Assembly (NCBI GenBank): GCA_016764775.1
Contig: JAESRE010000018.1
Location: 1-43,769, forward strand
DNA from: Alphaproteobacteria bacterium
GTDB taxonomy: Bacteria; Pseudomonadota; Alphaproteobacteria; Micavibrionales; Micavibrionaceae
Length of the DNA stretch: 43,769 nt
Direction: 5' to 3'
Part shown: positions 18,898 through 28,500 of the stretch, piece after piece
How the letters are laid out: every line of letters starts with the position of its first letter
Position numbering within the stretch: position 1 is the first letter of the stretch
Translations under genes and position numbers: made by a program
Notes under the pieces: generated by a model
What the model was told of the DNA's origin: nothing
Seen by the model: only the letters and a program-made list of their open reading frames with translations
Databases searched by the model: none

Positions 18898-19979
18898 CGC
18901 TTGCTATCTATAAACGTTAACGTCTCAACAGAACGGGCATACCAGCTATGGCTTTGTTGAATGATGGCGGCACCTTTTTGCCCCTGTCTTGTTGTCGCTT
19001 CAGGATTTTTTGCCAATTCATTTACAGCACTCGCTAGAGCCTGGGGACCATCCTGAGGTATCACTACCCCACAGTCATTGTCACGGATCAAATCTGCTTG
19101 TCCAGGTAGATCGGTCACTATCGCCGGTACGCCACAAGCAAGCGTCTCATAGAGTTTGAGAGGCAGAACGCCTGTTGAAGAGCGGCTTTCAGGATTATTG
19201 ATGATCACCAGCCCCGCTATTGCATTGGCCACATATGCTGCGACCTCTTTATAAGGGCGACGCCCCAAAAAGACGATACGATCATTGACTGCGGCTTGTT
19301 TTTTGACTTGTGGAGTTTCCTGACCATCACCGATGATGAGGAGCTTTACTCTTTCAGGCCACTCCTTCGAGCCAACAGCCTCCAACATAATCGGTACACC
19401 GTGCCAACGAGTCAGTCCTCCAAAGAACGCAACATATTGATCGGGCGCGTCCTCAGGCTTCGGCAAACCCGGCTTGAATAAGTCCGTATTTGCGCCGTTC
19501 GATATAAAGGCGCAGTCGTTACGCTCCGCCTCCTTATTCGCCCAGTCCTGCAATTCTTTTGTTACAGCGATTAATCCGTTAGCCCATTTATATTGAAGCC
19601 TCTGCATCGGGATCAGAATTGAACGAAGCCGGTTGAGTGACGGGTGAGTTACGAACACGTCTTCATAAGGACCGTTGATTTCATGAAAAACAGGAATTCG
19701 GCACAACTTTGCCATACACGCTGAAGGAAAAGCCAAATAATGAGCGCGGATATAGAGGACGCTTCCTTTTTCCCACCCTACCCAGAGCTTTATTTGTAGC
19801 CATACAGCATGCAACAAACGCATGATGAGAGCAGGTGATACAGGCTTTGATGTATATGAGGGCTGGTAGAGAGTAACATTCACTCCCTGATTTTTGAAGC
19901 CATTGATAATTTCATGAACATGAACATAGCTCGCTTGTCCTTCGCGTGGTGCTTCCAATGTCAAATAGACGAGCTTCAT
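18894..19979 (-). CDS. Glycosyltransferase, GT4 family
   Basis: This 361-residue GT-B enzyme has an N-terminal domain beginning MKLVYLTLEAPREGQASYVHVHEI, with the glycine/alanine-rich acceptor loop. FHEINGPYEDV and GLIAVTKELQDWA mark the interdomain region. The C-terminal domain carries AFFGGLTRWHGVPIMLEA, LLIIGDGQE, and the donor site NNPESRSSTGVLPLKLYE followed by TLACGVPAIVTD, which corresponds to the E-x7-E region of GT4. It ends the minus-strand Wbp arm, 12 bases after wbpE. In related clusters the GT next to wbp genes transfers the di-N-acetylated uronic acid, and that is the inferred donor here. Its stop overlaps the stop of the facing gene. Confidence 0.85.
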   Translation of the reverse strand: MKLVYLTLEAPREGQASYVHVHEIINGFKNQGVNVTLYQPSYTSKPVSPALIMRLLHAVWLQIKLWVGWEKGSVLYIRAHYLAFPSACMAKLCRIPVFHEINGPYEDVFVTHPSLNRLRSILIPMQRLQYKWANGLIAVTKELQDWANKEAERNDCAFISNGANTDLFKPGLPKPEDAPDQYVAFFGGLTRWHGVPIMLEAVGSKEWPERVKLLIIGDGQETPQVKKQAAVNDRIVFLGRRPYKEVAAYVANAIAGLVIINNPESRSSTGVLPLKLYETLACGVPAIVTDLPGQADLIRDNDCGVVIPQDGPQALASAVNELAKNPEATTRQGQKGAAIIQQSHSWYARSVETLTFIDSKR

Positions 19980-19991
19980 AGATAGCCTCTA

Positions 19992-21158
19992 TCAGGCTTC
20001 CAGCACTTTACGGACAGTCTCGATAATGTAGTCCTGCGTACCCGCTTCAAGATACGGGTGCATCGGCAAGCTGATTACGGATTGTGCCAAGCTTTCAGAA
20101 ACGGCCGTCCCCGAACTCACTACCGGAAATTTCTTGTAACCCGTCTGCTGTGACAACGGGATGGGGTAATACACAGCGGTCGGTACACCCGCCGTTTTAC
20201 AAGATGCAGCAAAATCATCTCTATCAACGTTCTCAGGCAGTACTAACGTGTACTGCGCCCAAGCGCTTCTTGCGCCCTCGATCAATTCGGGCACGTTTAC
20301 GACATCTTTCAATCCTTCGTTATACCGAGCGGCAACCGCGTCTCTGGCGTCCAGTTCGCTTGGGAAAATCTTCAACTTTTCAATAAGAATTGCAGCCTGA
20401 ACCGTATCCAACCGCGCATTCATGCCAATACGAACGTTGTCGTATTTGTAACCGCCCTTGCCGTGCACACGGACGCTTTGCAAAAGTTCCGCCAACTCAT
20501 CGTCATCAGTAAAGAGCGCGCCGCCATCACCGTAACAGCCCAAAGGCTTTGCAGGAAAAAAACTGGTTGATGTTGCCAGTCCCCACTGACCAACATTTTT
20601 ATCTCCTAAGCGGCCACCAAAACTTTGTGCAGAGTCCGCCATCACCCACAAATTATTGGCCTCGGCGATCGCGCACAGTGCCGGATAATCAGCAGGTTGA
20701 CCAAATAGATCAACAGGAATGACGCCGACGGGATTTTCGCCAGCTTCTTGAGCATCCTTAATAGCCTGCTCCAAGGATGCCGGATCCATATTGAAAGAGT
20801 CCTCCAAAACATCCACAAAGTAAGCTGTCGCACCGACCCAAGCCACAACTTCGGCTGTTGCAACGAAGGTAAAAGCAGGAACAAAAACAGCATCGCCCGG
20901 CCCTACTCCTTTGGCCATCAAAACCATAGCCAGAGAGTCTGTTCCGCTAGAACAAGAAATACAGTGTTTCGCGCCGGTGAATTCGGCAAGCTGCTGCTCC
21001 AATTCTTTAACCTGCGGGCCCATAATGTATTTGCCCTCATGTACTGCGTTTAAGACGGCTGCATCGACTTTGTCTGCAATGCGCTCTCGCTGTGCCTGCA
21101 AATCAATGAAGGGGATGTTAGGAATATCTACAGTCTCTTTTTGCGCAGCGTTTGTCAT
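19992..21158 (-). CDS. wbpE: UDP-2-acetamido-2-deoxy-3-oxo-D-glucuronate aminotransferase (WbpE-like)
   Basis: This 388-residue PLP aminotransferase closely follows WbpE/WlbC. It has IPFIDLQAQRERI near the N-terminus, EGKYIMGPQVKELE, CISCSSGTDSL, and the lysine motif SFFPAKPLGCYGDGGA with Lys204 as the PLP-binding residue. GMNARLDTVQAAIL follows. WbpE aminates the C3-keto group made by WbpB, using glutamate, to give UDP-GlcNAc(3NH2)A. AAGGA eight bases ahead of the ATG at 21158 supports the start. The gene starts one base after wbpD. The family is recognised with good confidence because the adjacent genes supply exactly the preceding and following steps. Confidence 0.88.
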   Translation of the reverse strand: MTNAAQKETVDIPNIPFIDLQAQRERIADKVDAAVLNAVHEGKYIMGPQVKELEQQLAEFTGAKHCISCSSGTDSLAMVLMAKGVGPGDAVFVPAFTFVATAEVVAWVGATAYFVDVLEDSFNMDPASLEQAIKDAQEAGENPVGVIPVDLFGQPADYPALCAIAEANNLWVMADSAQSFGGRLGDKNVGQWGLATSTSFFPAKPLGCYGDGGALFTDDDELAELLQSVRVHGKGGYKYDNVRIGMNARLDTVQAAILIEKLKIFPSELDARDAVAARYNEGLKDVVNVPELIEGARSAWAQYTLVLPENVDRDDFAASCKTAGVPTAVYYPIPLSQQTGYKKFPVVSSGTAVSESLAQSVISLPMHPYLEAGTQDYIIETVRKVLEA

Positions 21159-21159
21159 C

Positions 21160-21750
21160 TTACTTATCCTTTGCTTTCAAACCATTTTCGGTTTCTTCGT
21201 ACTCGGTTCCATCAATCGGGCATATCAAATCATCGCCCAGCTTAGCACCAGCATGGCTCATCCAGCCAATGCGTTTTGCGGGAACACCGGCCATCAACGC
21301 ATGGTCAGGAACATCTCTGGCTACAACTGCGCCAGCCGCGATAAAGCTGTAAGCGCCAAGTGTGTGACCACAGACAATAGTAGCGTTCGCGCCAATGGTC
21401 GTTCCGCGTTTTACCCGCGTTTCCAAAAACTCGCTTTGACGGTTAATTTCCGCACGGGGATTATTGACGTTTGTAAACACGCAGGACGGGCCGCAAAATA
21501 CACCGTCTTCGAGGTGAACACCTTTATAGACAGAGACATTGTTCTGGATTTTGCAGTTACTGCCGACATGGACGTCAGGACCGATAACACAATTCTGACC
21601 AATGTTTACGTTCTCGCCGATTTCACAGTTCGGGAGAACATGACTGAAATGCCAGATTTTTGTACCATTACCTATAGTGGATGGCTCATCGACATAGGAG
21701 CTTTCATGCACGAAAGGCGGCTTATCGGTTTTTGCGTCGGCTGCTGTCAT
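21160..21750 (-). CDS. wbpD: UDP-2-acetamido-3-amino-2,3-dideoxy-D-glucuronate N-acetyltransferase (WbpD-like)
   Basis: This 196-residue left-handed beta-helix acetyltransferase carries IGNGTKIWHFSHVLPNCEIG, a hallmark of WbpD/WlbB, followed by hexapeptide repeats such as IGQNCVIGPDVHVGSNC. The coil-interrupting segment GPSCVFTNVNNPRAEINR is shared with WbpD. It uses acetyl-CoA to acetylate the 3-amino group produced by WbpE, giving UDP-GlcNAc(3NAc)A. AAGGTG lies upstream of the ATG at 21750. The gene sits between wbpB (17-base gap) and wbpE (1-base gap). Confidence 0.9.
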   Translation of the reverse strand: MTAADAKTDKPPFVHESSYVDEPSTIGNGTKIWHFSHVLPNCEIGENVNIGQNCVIGPDVHVGSNCKIQNNVSVYKGVHLEDGVFCGPSCVFTNVNNPRAEINRQSEFLETRVKRGTTIGANATIVCGHTLGAYSFIAAGAVVARDVPDHALMAGVPAKRIGWMSHAGAKLGDDLICPIDGTEYEETENGLKAKDK

Positions 21751-21767
21751 GGAGTTTTCACCTTATC

Positions 21768-22736
21768 TTATGCTGTCATCGCCTGATCGGCCATATTCAA
21801 CACTTTTAAAACACGCAGACCTTCCTCACCGTCCGTGCGCGGCGTGTTACGACTGTCTATGCATTCAAGGAAATGCGAGCATTCGTCTTTTAAAGGCTCT
21901 GATTCAGAAACCTCAACCGCTACGCCGTCCGCTTTTTGAATTGCGGGCACTTCATCAGTGACTTCAAGTTTGTGCGGATAATGGATCAGCTTGTTGGCCC
22001 ATTCTTCTCGATCGTCAAAAACGGCCATGCCCTTGTCTCCGATCACAACCAGTTTTTGTTCCTTGAACGGATTGATCCATGAAACATGGATATGCGCATC
22101 CACGCCGCTGGCAAAATTCATATGCACAGTCGCAATATCTTCTATTGAGCCGTGTGTTTGTGCACTGCCCGTTGCGATTACAGATGTCGGCATTTCGTCT
22201 TTTAACAGTCCTAAAATCATCGACACATCATGTGGGGCGAAGCTCCACAAGACATTTTCCTCTCGGCGTATTTTACCGAAACTCAAGCGGTTGGAGTAGA
22301 CGTATTTTACATCACCCAGTTCCCCGCTGAGTACAAGTTCTTTCATCTTAATAAAAACAGGATGGTAATGTAGCAAATGGCCCACCATCAAAATGCGATC
22401 ATTTGCGGAAGCAATATTGCAAAGATCTTGCGCTTCCTCGTCCTTCAAACAAATAGGCTTTTCGACATACACGTCTTTTCCGGCTTCCAGTGCCGCCTTG
22501 GCCATTTGATAGTGGAAGGGTGCAGGAGAAGCCAAAACAACAGCCTTCACTCCAGCATCGGCTAGAATATCATCCCATGTCATTGCCGGAACACCGTAAT
22601 CTTGCGCAAACTTTTCGGCAACTTCGGGCGTATTGTCACAAATACTGTACAAGGCCCCCAGTGCATGAAAATTGCGGACCAGATTTTTACCCCAGTGACC
22701 GCAGCCAATAACGCTTACGTTCTTTTCTATAGCCAT
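21768..22736 (-). CDS. wbpB: Gfo/Idh/MocA-family UDP-N-acetylglucosaminuronate 3-dehydrogenase (WbpB-like)
   Basis: This NAD-dependent oxidoreductase of 322 residues begins MAIEKNVSVIGCGHWGKN, an N-terminal Rossmann GxGxxG-type motif. The family motif is YVEKPICLKDEE (the EKP lysine), and GHLLHYHP lies nearby. WbpB oxidises C3 of UDP-GlcNAcA, preparing it for WbpE. The frame is open to 22805, but that version overlaps wbpA. The ATG at 22736 has AGAGA about nine bases upstream and leaves 19 bases after wbpA, so it is chosen. In Pseudomonas WbpB recycles its cofactor with 2-oxoglutarate together with WbpE; whether this protein does the same is not visible. Confidence 0.87.
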   Translation of the reverse strand: MAIEKNVSVIGCGHWGKNLVRNFHALGALYSICDNTPEVAEKFAQDYGVPAMTWDDILADAGVKAVVLASPAPFHYQMAKAALEAGKDVYVEKPICLKDEEAQDLCNIASANDRILMVGHLLHYHPVFIKMKELVLSGELGDVKYVYSNRLSFGKIRREENVLWSFAPHDVSMILGLLKDEMPTSVIATGSAQTHGSIEDIATVHMNFASGVDAHIHVSWINPFKEQKLVVIGDKGMAVFDDREEWANKLIHYPHKLEVTDEVPAIQKADGVAVEVSESEPLKDECSHFLECIDSRNTPRTDGEEGLRVLKVLNMADQAMTA

Positions 22737-22755
22737 AAAATCTCTAAAATGGTGT

Positions 22756-24126
22756 TTAAGTTTTAACGATATGATCGGCAACGATACCGTGTTTAGCAAA
22801 AGCATTGCGTGTATCGACGATCAGCTTACAGTTTTGTGCGAGCATCTCATAATCGAAATTATCATGGTCCGTGGCCAGGAACGCCGCATCATACGATTTC
22901 AAAGTTTCCGTACTGACCTTAACAGATTCACGCCCCGTCAACGTTGCGTGTTCGCGTGTTGCCGGTATTTTGGGAAGATACGGGTCCAGATAATCCACTT
23001 GAGCGCCGCGTTGTTCCAATGCTTCCCATATTTTCAAAGACGGGCTTTCGCGCATATCATCAACATTTCGTTTGTACGCGACACCACACAGCAAGATTTT
23101 AGAGCCCTTGATGCTTTTTTCAGCATGGGTACTTAACGCTTCGGCTAAATTATCAACGACATAGCGCACCATATTGTTGTTAATTTCCCCTGCAAGCTCA
23201 ATAAAGCGGGTATGCACATCAAACTCGCGCGCTTTCCATGTCAAATAGAACGGATCGATCGGAATACAGTGCCCACCAAGACCGGGGCCCGGATAAAACG
23301 GCATAAACCCGAAAGGCTTGGTGCTGGCCGCGTCAATGACCTCCCACACATCAATGCCCATTTTCGAGTAAACAACTTTCAACTCATTCACGAGAGCAAT
23401 GTTCACAGCGCGGAAAATATTCTCTGTCAATTTTACTGCTTCGGCTGTTTCAGGCGTCGATACGCTTACAACCTTACCAATGAATTTCTCATATAATTTG
23501 GTCGCCAGCTCCAGGGCTTTCTCACCGTCACCGCCAACCACCTTGGGTGTGTTTTGGGCCGAAAACTTTTCGTTACCCGGATCTTCGCGCTCGGGAGAAT
23601 ATGCCAAGAAGAAGTGCTCGCCGGATATCAGGCCTGTTTCCCGTTCCAGAATAGGCTTCATGACCTCCGAAGTCGTCCCAGGGTAAGTGGTGGATTCCAG
23701 AGTGATCAATTGACCGGGTTTGAGGTGTTTCGCGATAACTTTTGTCGTTTCGACTACAAACTTCAAATCCGGCTCACGCTGGCGGGTCAAGGGTGTTGGA
23801 ACGCAGATAATAATCGCGTCGGCCTTCGCCAAATAATCAGATGAAGTTGTGGCTTCAAACTTCCCCGCCTCGAGCATTTCTGCGAAGCTCTCAGAAGCTA
23901 TATGCTTGATCGGTGATTTTCCGGCGTTCAGGCTTTCTACGCGTTTTTGATCGACATCAAAGCCAATAACATTAAAGCCGTTGGTGTAAAGCGCATTGAC
24001 CAGCGGCAAGCCAACATATCCCAGCCCGACAACGGCTACGGTCGCCTCAGCATTTTCAAATTTTTCAATAAGTTGAGTAATATCAGGTCTGCTCTCAACC
24101 GATACTGCTTTTAAATTTTGAGTCAT
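22756..24126 (-). CDS. wbpA: UDP-N-acetyl-D-glucosamine 6-dehydrogenase (WbpA-like)
   Basis: This 456-residue UDP-sugar dehydrogenase has the NAD-binding motif GLGYVGLP (residues 34-41), the catalytic-site lysine within EAVKLTENIFRAVN (Lys232) and the nucleophilic cysteine in GLGGHCIPIDPFY (Cys287). The C-terminal domain has VAYKRNVDDMRESPSLKI. It oxidises the C6 alcohol of UDP-GlcNAc to the carboxylate in two NAD-dependent steps, the first step towards UDP-GlcNAc(3NAc)A. The frame continues upstream to a TTG at 24183, but those 19 residues are not family-like, so the ATG at 24126 is used. It is the first gene of the minus-strand wbp arm. Related WecC/UDP-ManNAc dehydrogenases look similar, but wbpB, wbpD and wbpE downstream favour WbpA. 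Confidence 0.9.
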   Translation of the reverse strand: MTQNLKAVSVESRPDITQLIEKFENAEATVAVVGLGYVGLPLVNALYTNGFNVIGFDVDQKRVESLNAGKSPIKHIASESFAEMLEAGKFEATTSSDYLAKADAIIICVPTPLTRQREPDLKFVVETTKVIAKHLKPGQLITLESTTYPGTTSEVMKPILERETGLISGEHFFLAYSPEREDPGNEKFSAQNTPKVVGGDGEKALELATKLYEKFIGKVVSVSTPETAEAVKLTENIFRAVNIALVNELKVVYSKMGIDVWEVIDAASTKPFGFMPFYPGPGLGGHCIPIDPFYLTWKAREFDVHTRFIELAGEINNNMVRYVVDNLAEALSTHAEKSIKGSKILLCGVAYKRNVDDMRESPSLKIWEALEQRGAQVDYLDPYLPKIPATREHATLTGRESVKVSTETLKSYDAAFLATDHDNFDYEMLAQNCKLIVDTRNAFAKHGIVADHIVKT

Positions 24127-24155
24127 TACAACCAGTCCGTATAAAATTTGGTTGT

Positions 24156-24183
24156 ATACTAGAGCAGAAACGGCTGTTCGCAA
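24156..24183 (-). promoter_or_regulatory. Candidate promoter of the wbp arm
   Basis: Reading the minus strand, TTGCGA (24183-24178) and TAGTAT (24161-24156) are separated by 16 bases, each matching four of six consensus bases. They lie in the 83-base gap between the efflux outer-membrane gene and wbpA, about 30 bases ahead of the wbpA ATG. The call is tentative. Confidence 0.35.
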
Positions 24184-24209
24184 GTGTTTTTAGTAAAAAT
24201 CAGGGCCGA

Positions 24210-25562
24210 TTAATAAACACCCAGAGATTTGTACAAACTGACCAAAGCTGTGGCCTGTGCGCTTTCGGCGGTGACGAGGGCCGCGTCGGCTTCATTGACG
24301 GTACGTTGGGCGTCCAGAAGATCGAGGAATGAAATCTCGCCTTCCTTGTAGAGCGTTTCAGAGAGCGTATAGGCCTTCTCGGCGTTATCAAACGCTTGCT
24401 GGAGCGACGCACGGCGTTCATTAATACGGGCGATATCGTTCAGGGCCGTTTCCACTTCAACGACCGCTTCAAGAACGGTTTTACGATATGTGTGATAGGC
24501 ATTCATTTCGACTGCACGGGCGGCATCCACCTGCCCCTCCAGTCTACCGAAATCAAGCACGGATACGGCCGCACCCAGCACGATATTCCATACATTGGCC
24601 GTACCGGCGAAAGACCCCTTGGAATAACCGAAAAAGCCGCTGAGTGTAAATTGCGGAAAGATATCGGCAATCGCGGCTTCGGCCAAATCCATTGTTGAAG
24701 CAAAATTAGCAGCCGAAGCGCGCACATCGGGGCGCAGCATCAAGACTTGTGCAGGCGCCATCAAAACAGGTTCGACATCCTGCCCGGGAATATCGGCCGG
24801 TGCATTCAGGATGGCGATCAGGTCTTCGGGCAAGCTGCCGGTCAGGACACTGAGTTGCAGACGGGCATTCTCGGCCAGTCTCTCAAATTCGGGAATGGAC
24901 GCACGCGTCGCATTAACGAGGTTTTCGGCGCGCTCGACATCCAATTGCGGTGCTTCACCGAACTTTTGTTGTTCGCGGATAAGCTCCAGCGTTTTCACCT
25001 GAATTTCGAGGTTCTTTTCTGCGATCCCGACCTGCTTTTGCGCGGCACGGTATGTGATATAGCCGCGGGCAACGTCCGCAATCAGGGTCAAAGTCACATC
25101 ATGATAGCGATATTCCAGTGCCTGGATTTGTTTATCAGCGGCATTGGTAGCCTTGCGGTTACGGCCGAAAACATCGATCTCGTAAGATGCATCAAAACCG
25201 TATTCGAAGTAGTTATCAGGTCCGGCAAAGCCAGTGTCTTCACGGCTGACCTGTCCTGTCGCGCCGATTTGCGGGAACAGAGAGGAGCGAACAGTGCGGC
25301 GTAGACCACGAGCCTCGAGCACACGGGCTTCGGCAATCTGGCGATCAGGGCTATCGGCCAGTGTCAGCGCAATCAGGTCGTTCAGGGCCTGATCATCAAA
25401 ACGTTGCCACCAGTTTTTCAAAGCCATGACTTCGGTATCCGCAACCAGTTGGTTTTGGTATGCGCTCCACTCCACGGGGGCTTTGGGCTGCGTGTAATCC
25501 TGAAGAGCTTCGAAACACCCACTCAGCAAGAATGTCGATAATAATAAAGCCTTGTATCTCAT
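24210..25562 (-). CDS. RND efflux outer-membrane factor, NodT/OprM-type lipoprotein
   Basis: This protein of 450 residues starts MRYKALLLSTFLLSGC, a lipoprotein signal with the lipobox LSGC, so it is expected to be acylated and to sit in the outer membrane as a TolC-like trimeric channel. Two outer-membrane efflux repeats follow, with long alpha-helical stretches (for example ISKNLEIQVKTLELI-like helices near 175-220 and LQQAFDNAEKAYTLSE near 400). FPQIGATGQVSRE and FPQFTLSGFFGYSKG are the paired conserved turns. The start at 25562 comes one base after the stop of the RND pump gene, with AAGGA about 11 bases upstream. The frame is open further back but would overlap the pump gene. It is the last gene of the tetR-adaptor-pump-channel operon. 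Confidence 0.9.
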   Translation of the reverse strand: MRYKALLLSTFLLSGCFEALQDYTQPKAPVEWSAYQNQLVADTEVMALKNWWQRFDDQALNDLIALTLADSPDRQIAEARVLEARGLRRTVRSSLFPQIGATGQVSREDTGFAGPDNYFEYGFDASYEIDVFGRNRKATNAADKQIQALEYRYHDVTLTLIADVARGYITYRAAQKQVGIAEKNLEIQVKTLELIREQQKFGEAPQLDVERAENLVNATRASIPEFERLAENARLQLSVLTGSLPEDLIAILNAPADIPGQDVEPVLMAPAQVLMLRPDVRASAANFASTMDLAEAAIADIFPQFTLSGFFGYSKGSFAGTANVWNIVLGAAVSVLDFGRLEGQVDAARAVEMNAYHTYRKTVLEAVVEVETALNDIARINERRASLQQAFDNAEKAYTLSETLYKEGEISFLDLLDAQRTVNEADAALVTAESAQATALVSLYKSLGVY

Positions 25563-25563
25563 T

Positions 25564-28500
25564 TTATGCAGCATCCTTCGTTGTTTTGTGGGTGTGGGTA
25601 TCGTCTTCTTTACCCTCTTCTTCACCGGTAATCATGATTTCAAGTTTACGCACCGCGACATAGAACATCGGCGTAAAGATCAGACCGAACACTGTCACGC
25701 CAATCATACCGCAGAACACGGCAACACCAATGGCCTGACGCATTTCCGCACCCGCGCCATGGCTGGTCACCAGCGGCAGCACACCCATAATGAAGGCGAT
25801 GGATGTCATCAGGATCGGACGCAAACGCAGGCGGGCTGCGTCTCTGGCGGCCTTACCGATACTCAATCCTTTATGCTCCAGTTCGCGGGCAAATTCGACG
25901 ATCAGGATCGCGTTCTTACAGGCCAAGCCGGCCAGCACGAAGAGCGATATCTGCGAGAATATATTGTTATCACCGCCCATGTGGAAAAACTTTCCGAACA
26001 GGTAGATCCCTAAAATCGCGGACAGGATCGCCATCGGCACAATCAGAATAACCGCCAGTGGCAAGGTCAGACTCTCGTACTGTGCGGCCAGAACAAGGAA
26101 GACCAACAGGATACAGAGCGGGAAGATATAAATCGCCGTATTACCCGCCAGAATCTGCTGATAGGTCAGGTCCGTCCATTCGAAATCCATGCCCGGTGGC
26201 AGCGTTTCATCGAGGATTTTGACAATCGCATCCTGCGCCTGACCGGATGAATATCCCGGTGCCGGGTTGCCGCTGATATCGGCGGCACGGAAACCGTTGT
26301 AACGCACGGCCGTGTCGGGGCCGAATGTCTCCTCGACCTTGATGACCGAACCGAGTGGCACCATATCGCCGTTTACGTTACGTACCTGCAGGGAAATAAT
26401 ATCTTCCGGTGTGGCGCGATATTCGGCATCGGCCTGTGCGACAACCTGATAGGTTCTGCCGAACAGGTTGAAGTCATTCACGTAAAGCGAGCCAAGATAA
26501 ACCTGTAGCGTACGGAAGACCTCATCAATCGGAATACCCAGCTGTTGGGCCTTTGTACGATCAAGGTCGGCATACAGCTGCGGCATATTGATGTTGTAAT
26601 TGGTCAGCACCGGAAACGCGAGCGCAGGGTCCTGCATCGCCTTACCGACAACAGCCTGAACAGCCTCATCCAGAGCGGCATAGCCCTGATCGGTTCTGTC
26701 CTGAATTTGCAACTTGAAGCCACCGGCTGTCCCTAACCCGCGTACAGGCGGAGGCGGGAACACCGCGACAAAGGCATCATCAATCGCGCCGAACTTTTGC
26801 TGTAAGGCATTTGCGATCTCCTGTGCGCTTTTTTCGTGACTGGTCCGTTCATGGAATTCATCCAGCGGCACGAACACAACGCCTGCGCTTGGCGAGTTTA
26901 CGAACCCGTTGATCGACAGACCCGGGAACTGAACTGCGTTGGCCACACCAGGCTGTGACGTGGCGATATCGCCCATTTGTATCATCACTTCTTCGGTACG
27001 TTCCAACGTTGCACCGGGCGGCAATTGCGCAATCGCAATCAGGTATTTTTTATCCTGTGCGGGTACAAATCCTTTCGGGACGAGGTTGAAGCTCGCGCCC
27101 GTCGCACCGATCAACAGCGCGTACAGGATCATCATGATAAACAGACGACGGGTAATGAAGCGGCAGATGCCGTTCGAGTATCCGTTCTGGAATTTACCAA
27201 AGACCTTGTTGAAGATATTGAAGAACCAACCGAAGCAGAAATCCATCGCCTTGCTGATTTTATCTTTCGGTGCATTGCGGTCATGCAAAAGTAAAGCCGA
27301 CATCGCCGGACTGAGTGTCAGCGAGTTGAATGTAGAAATGAATGTCGCAATCGCAATGGTCAGGGCGAATTGTTTGTAGAACTGTCCTGTCAGGCCGCTG
27401 ATGAATGCGATAGGAATGAACACACTGGCCAGCACCAGAGATGTCGCAATGATCGGGCCGGTCACCTCTTTCATGGCCTGAATAGTGGCATCGCGCGGAG
27501 ACTTGCCTTCCTCGATATTCCGTTCGACGTTTTCAACGACCACAATCGCGTCATCAACCACAATACCGATCGCGAGGATAAGCCCGAACAGGGTCAATAC
27601 GTTAATTGTAAAGCCGAAGGCCAGCATGAATGCGAAAGTACCGACAATGGATACGGGCACAGCTAGCAACGGAATAATCGATGCCCGCCATGTCTGCAAG
27701 AATACGATCACCACAAGAACCACAAGGAAGACGGCTTCCAGCAAGGTGTGGATCACGGCTTCAATCGAGTCACTCACGAACACGGTAGGGTCATAGACGA
27801 TGGAATAATCCACGCCCGGCGGCATGTCTTCTTTTAAACGCTCCATGGTCGAGCGCACATTCTGGGAGAGCTCAAGCGCGTTGGAGCCTGGCGCTGCGAA
27901 GATCGGAATCGCCACGGCCTGCTTATTGTTCAGCATGGAGCGTAGAGAGTAGCTTTGCGCATCCAGTTCAACCCGCGCCACGTCTTCAAGGCGCGTGACC
28001 GTACCATTTTCGCTGCGTTTAATGATTATCTGTTCGAACTGCTCTGCCGTCTCCAGCCGCCCCTGTACGTTAACAGGAAGCTGGACCAGCACGCTGTCTT
28101 CATATGGCGGACCGCCGATAACCCCTGCGGCAACCTGTACGTTCTGACTGCGGATGGCCTCGATGACTTCGGACGCTGTCATATCACGCTCGGCAACCTT
28201 GTCCGGGTTCAACCATATGCGCATCGCATAATCACCCGAACCAAAGACGCGGACCTGTCCCACGCCCTGAATTTTCGCAAGTTCGTCCTTAACCTGTAAC
28301 GTACCGTAGTTCCGCAAATACAGCATGTCGTAACGGTCGTCGGGTGACAGCAAGTGAACAACCATTGTCAGGTCGGGCGAGCTTTTCACCACCGTTACGC
28401 CAAGCTGGCGCGTGACTTCGGGGAGACGCGGCAAAGCCTGTTGCACTCTGTTCTGGACCAATTGTTGTGCCAGATCGACATCAGTGCCGATTGCAAAGGT

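Noticed and set aside
20911-21786. Long plus-strand frame of 291 codons opposite wbpE and wbpD
   Set aside because: It is entirely antisense to two well-recognised genes and reads as a low-information shadow frame, with cysteine- and isoleucine-rich runs.
24200-24230. Possible terminator after the outer-membrane factor gene
   Set aside because: The AATCGG/CTGATT pairing leaves a two-base loop and no proper stem-loop followed by a T-run could be built.
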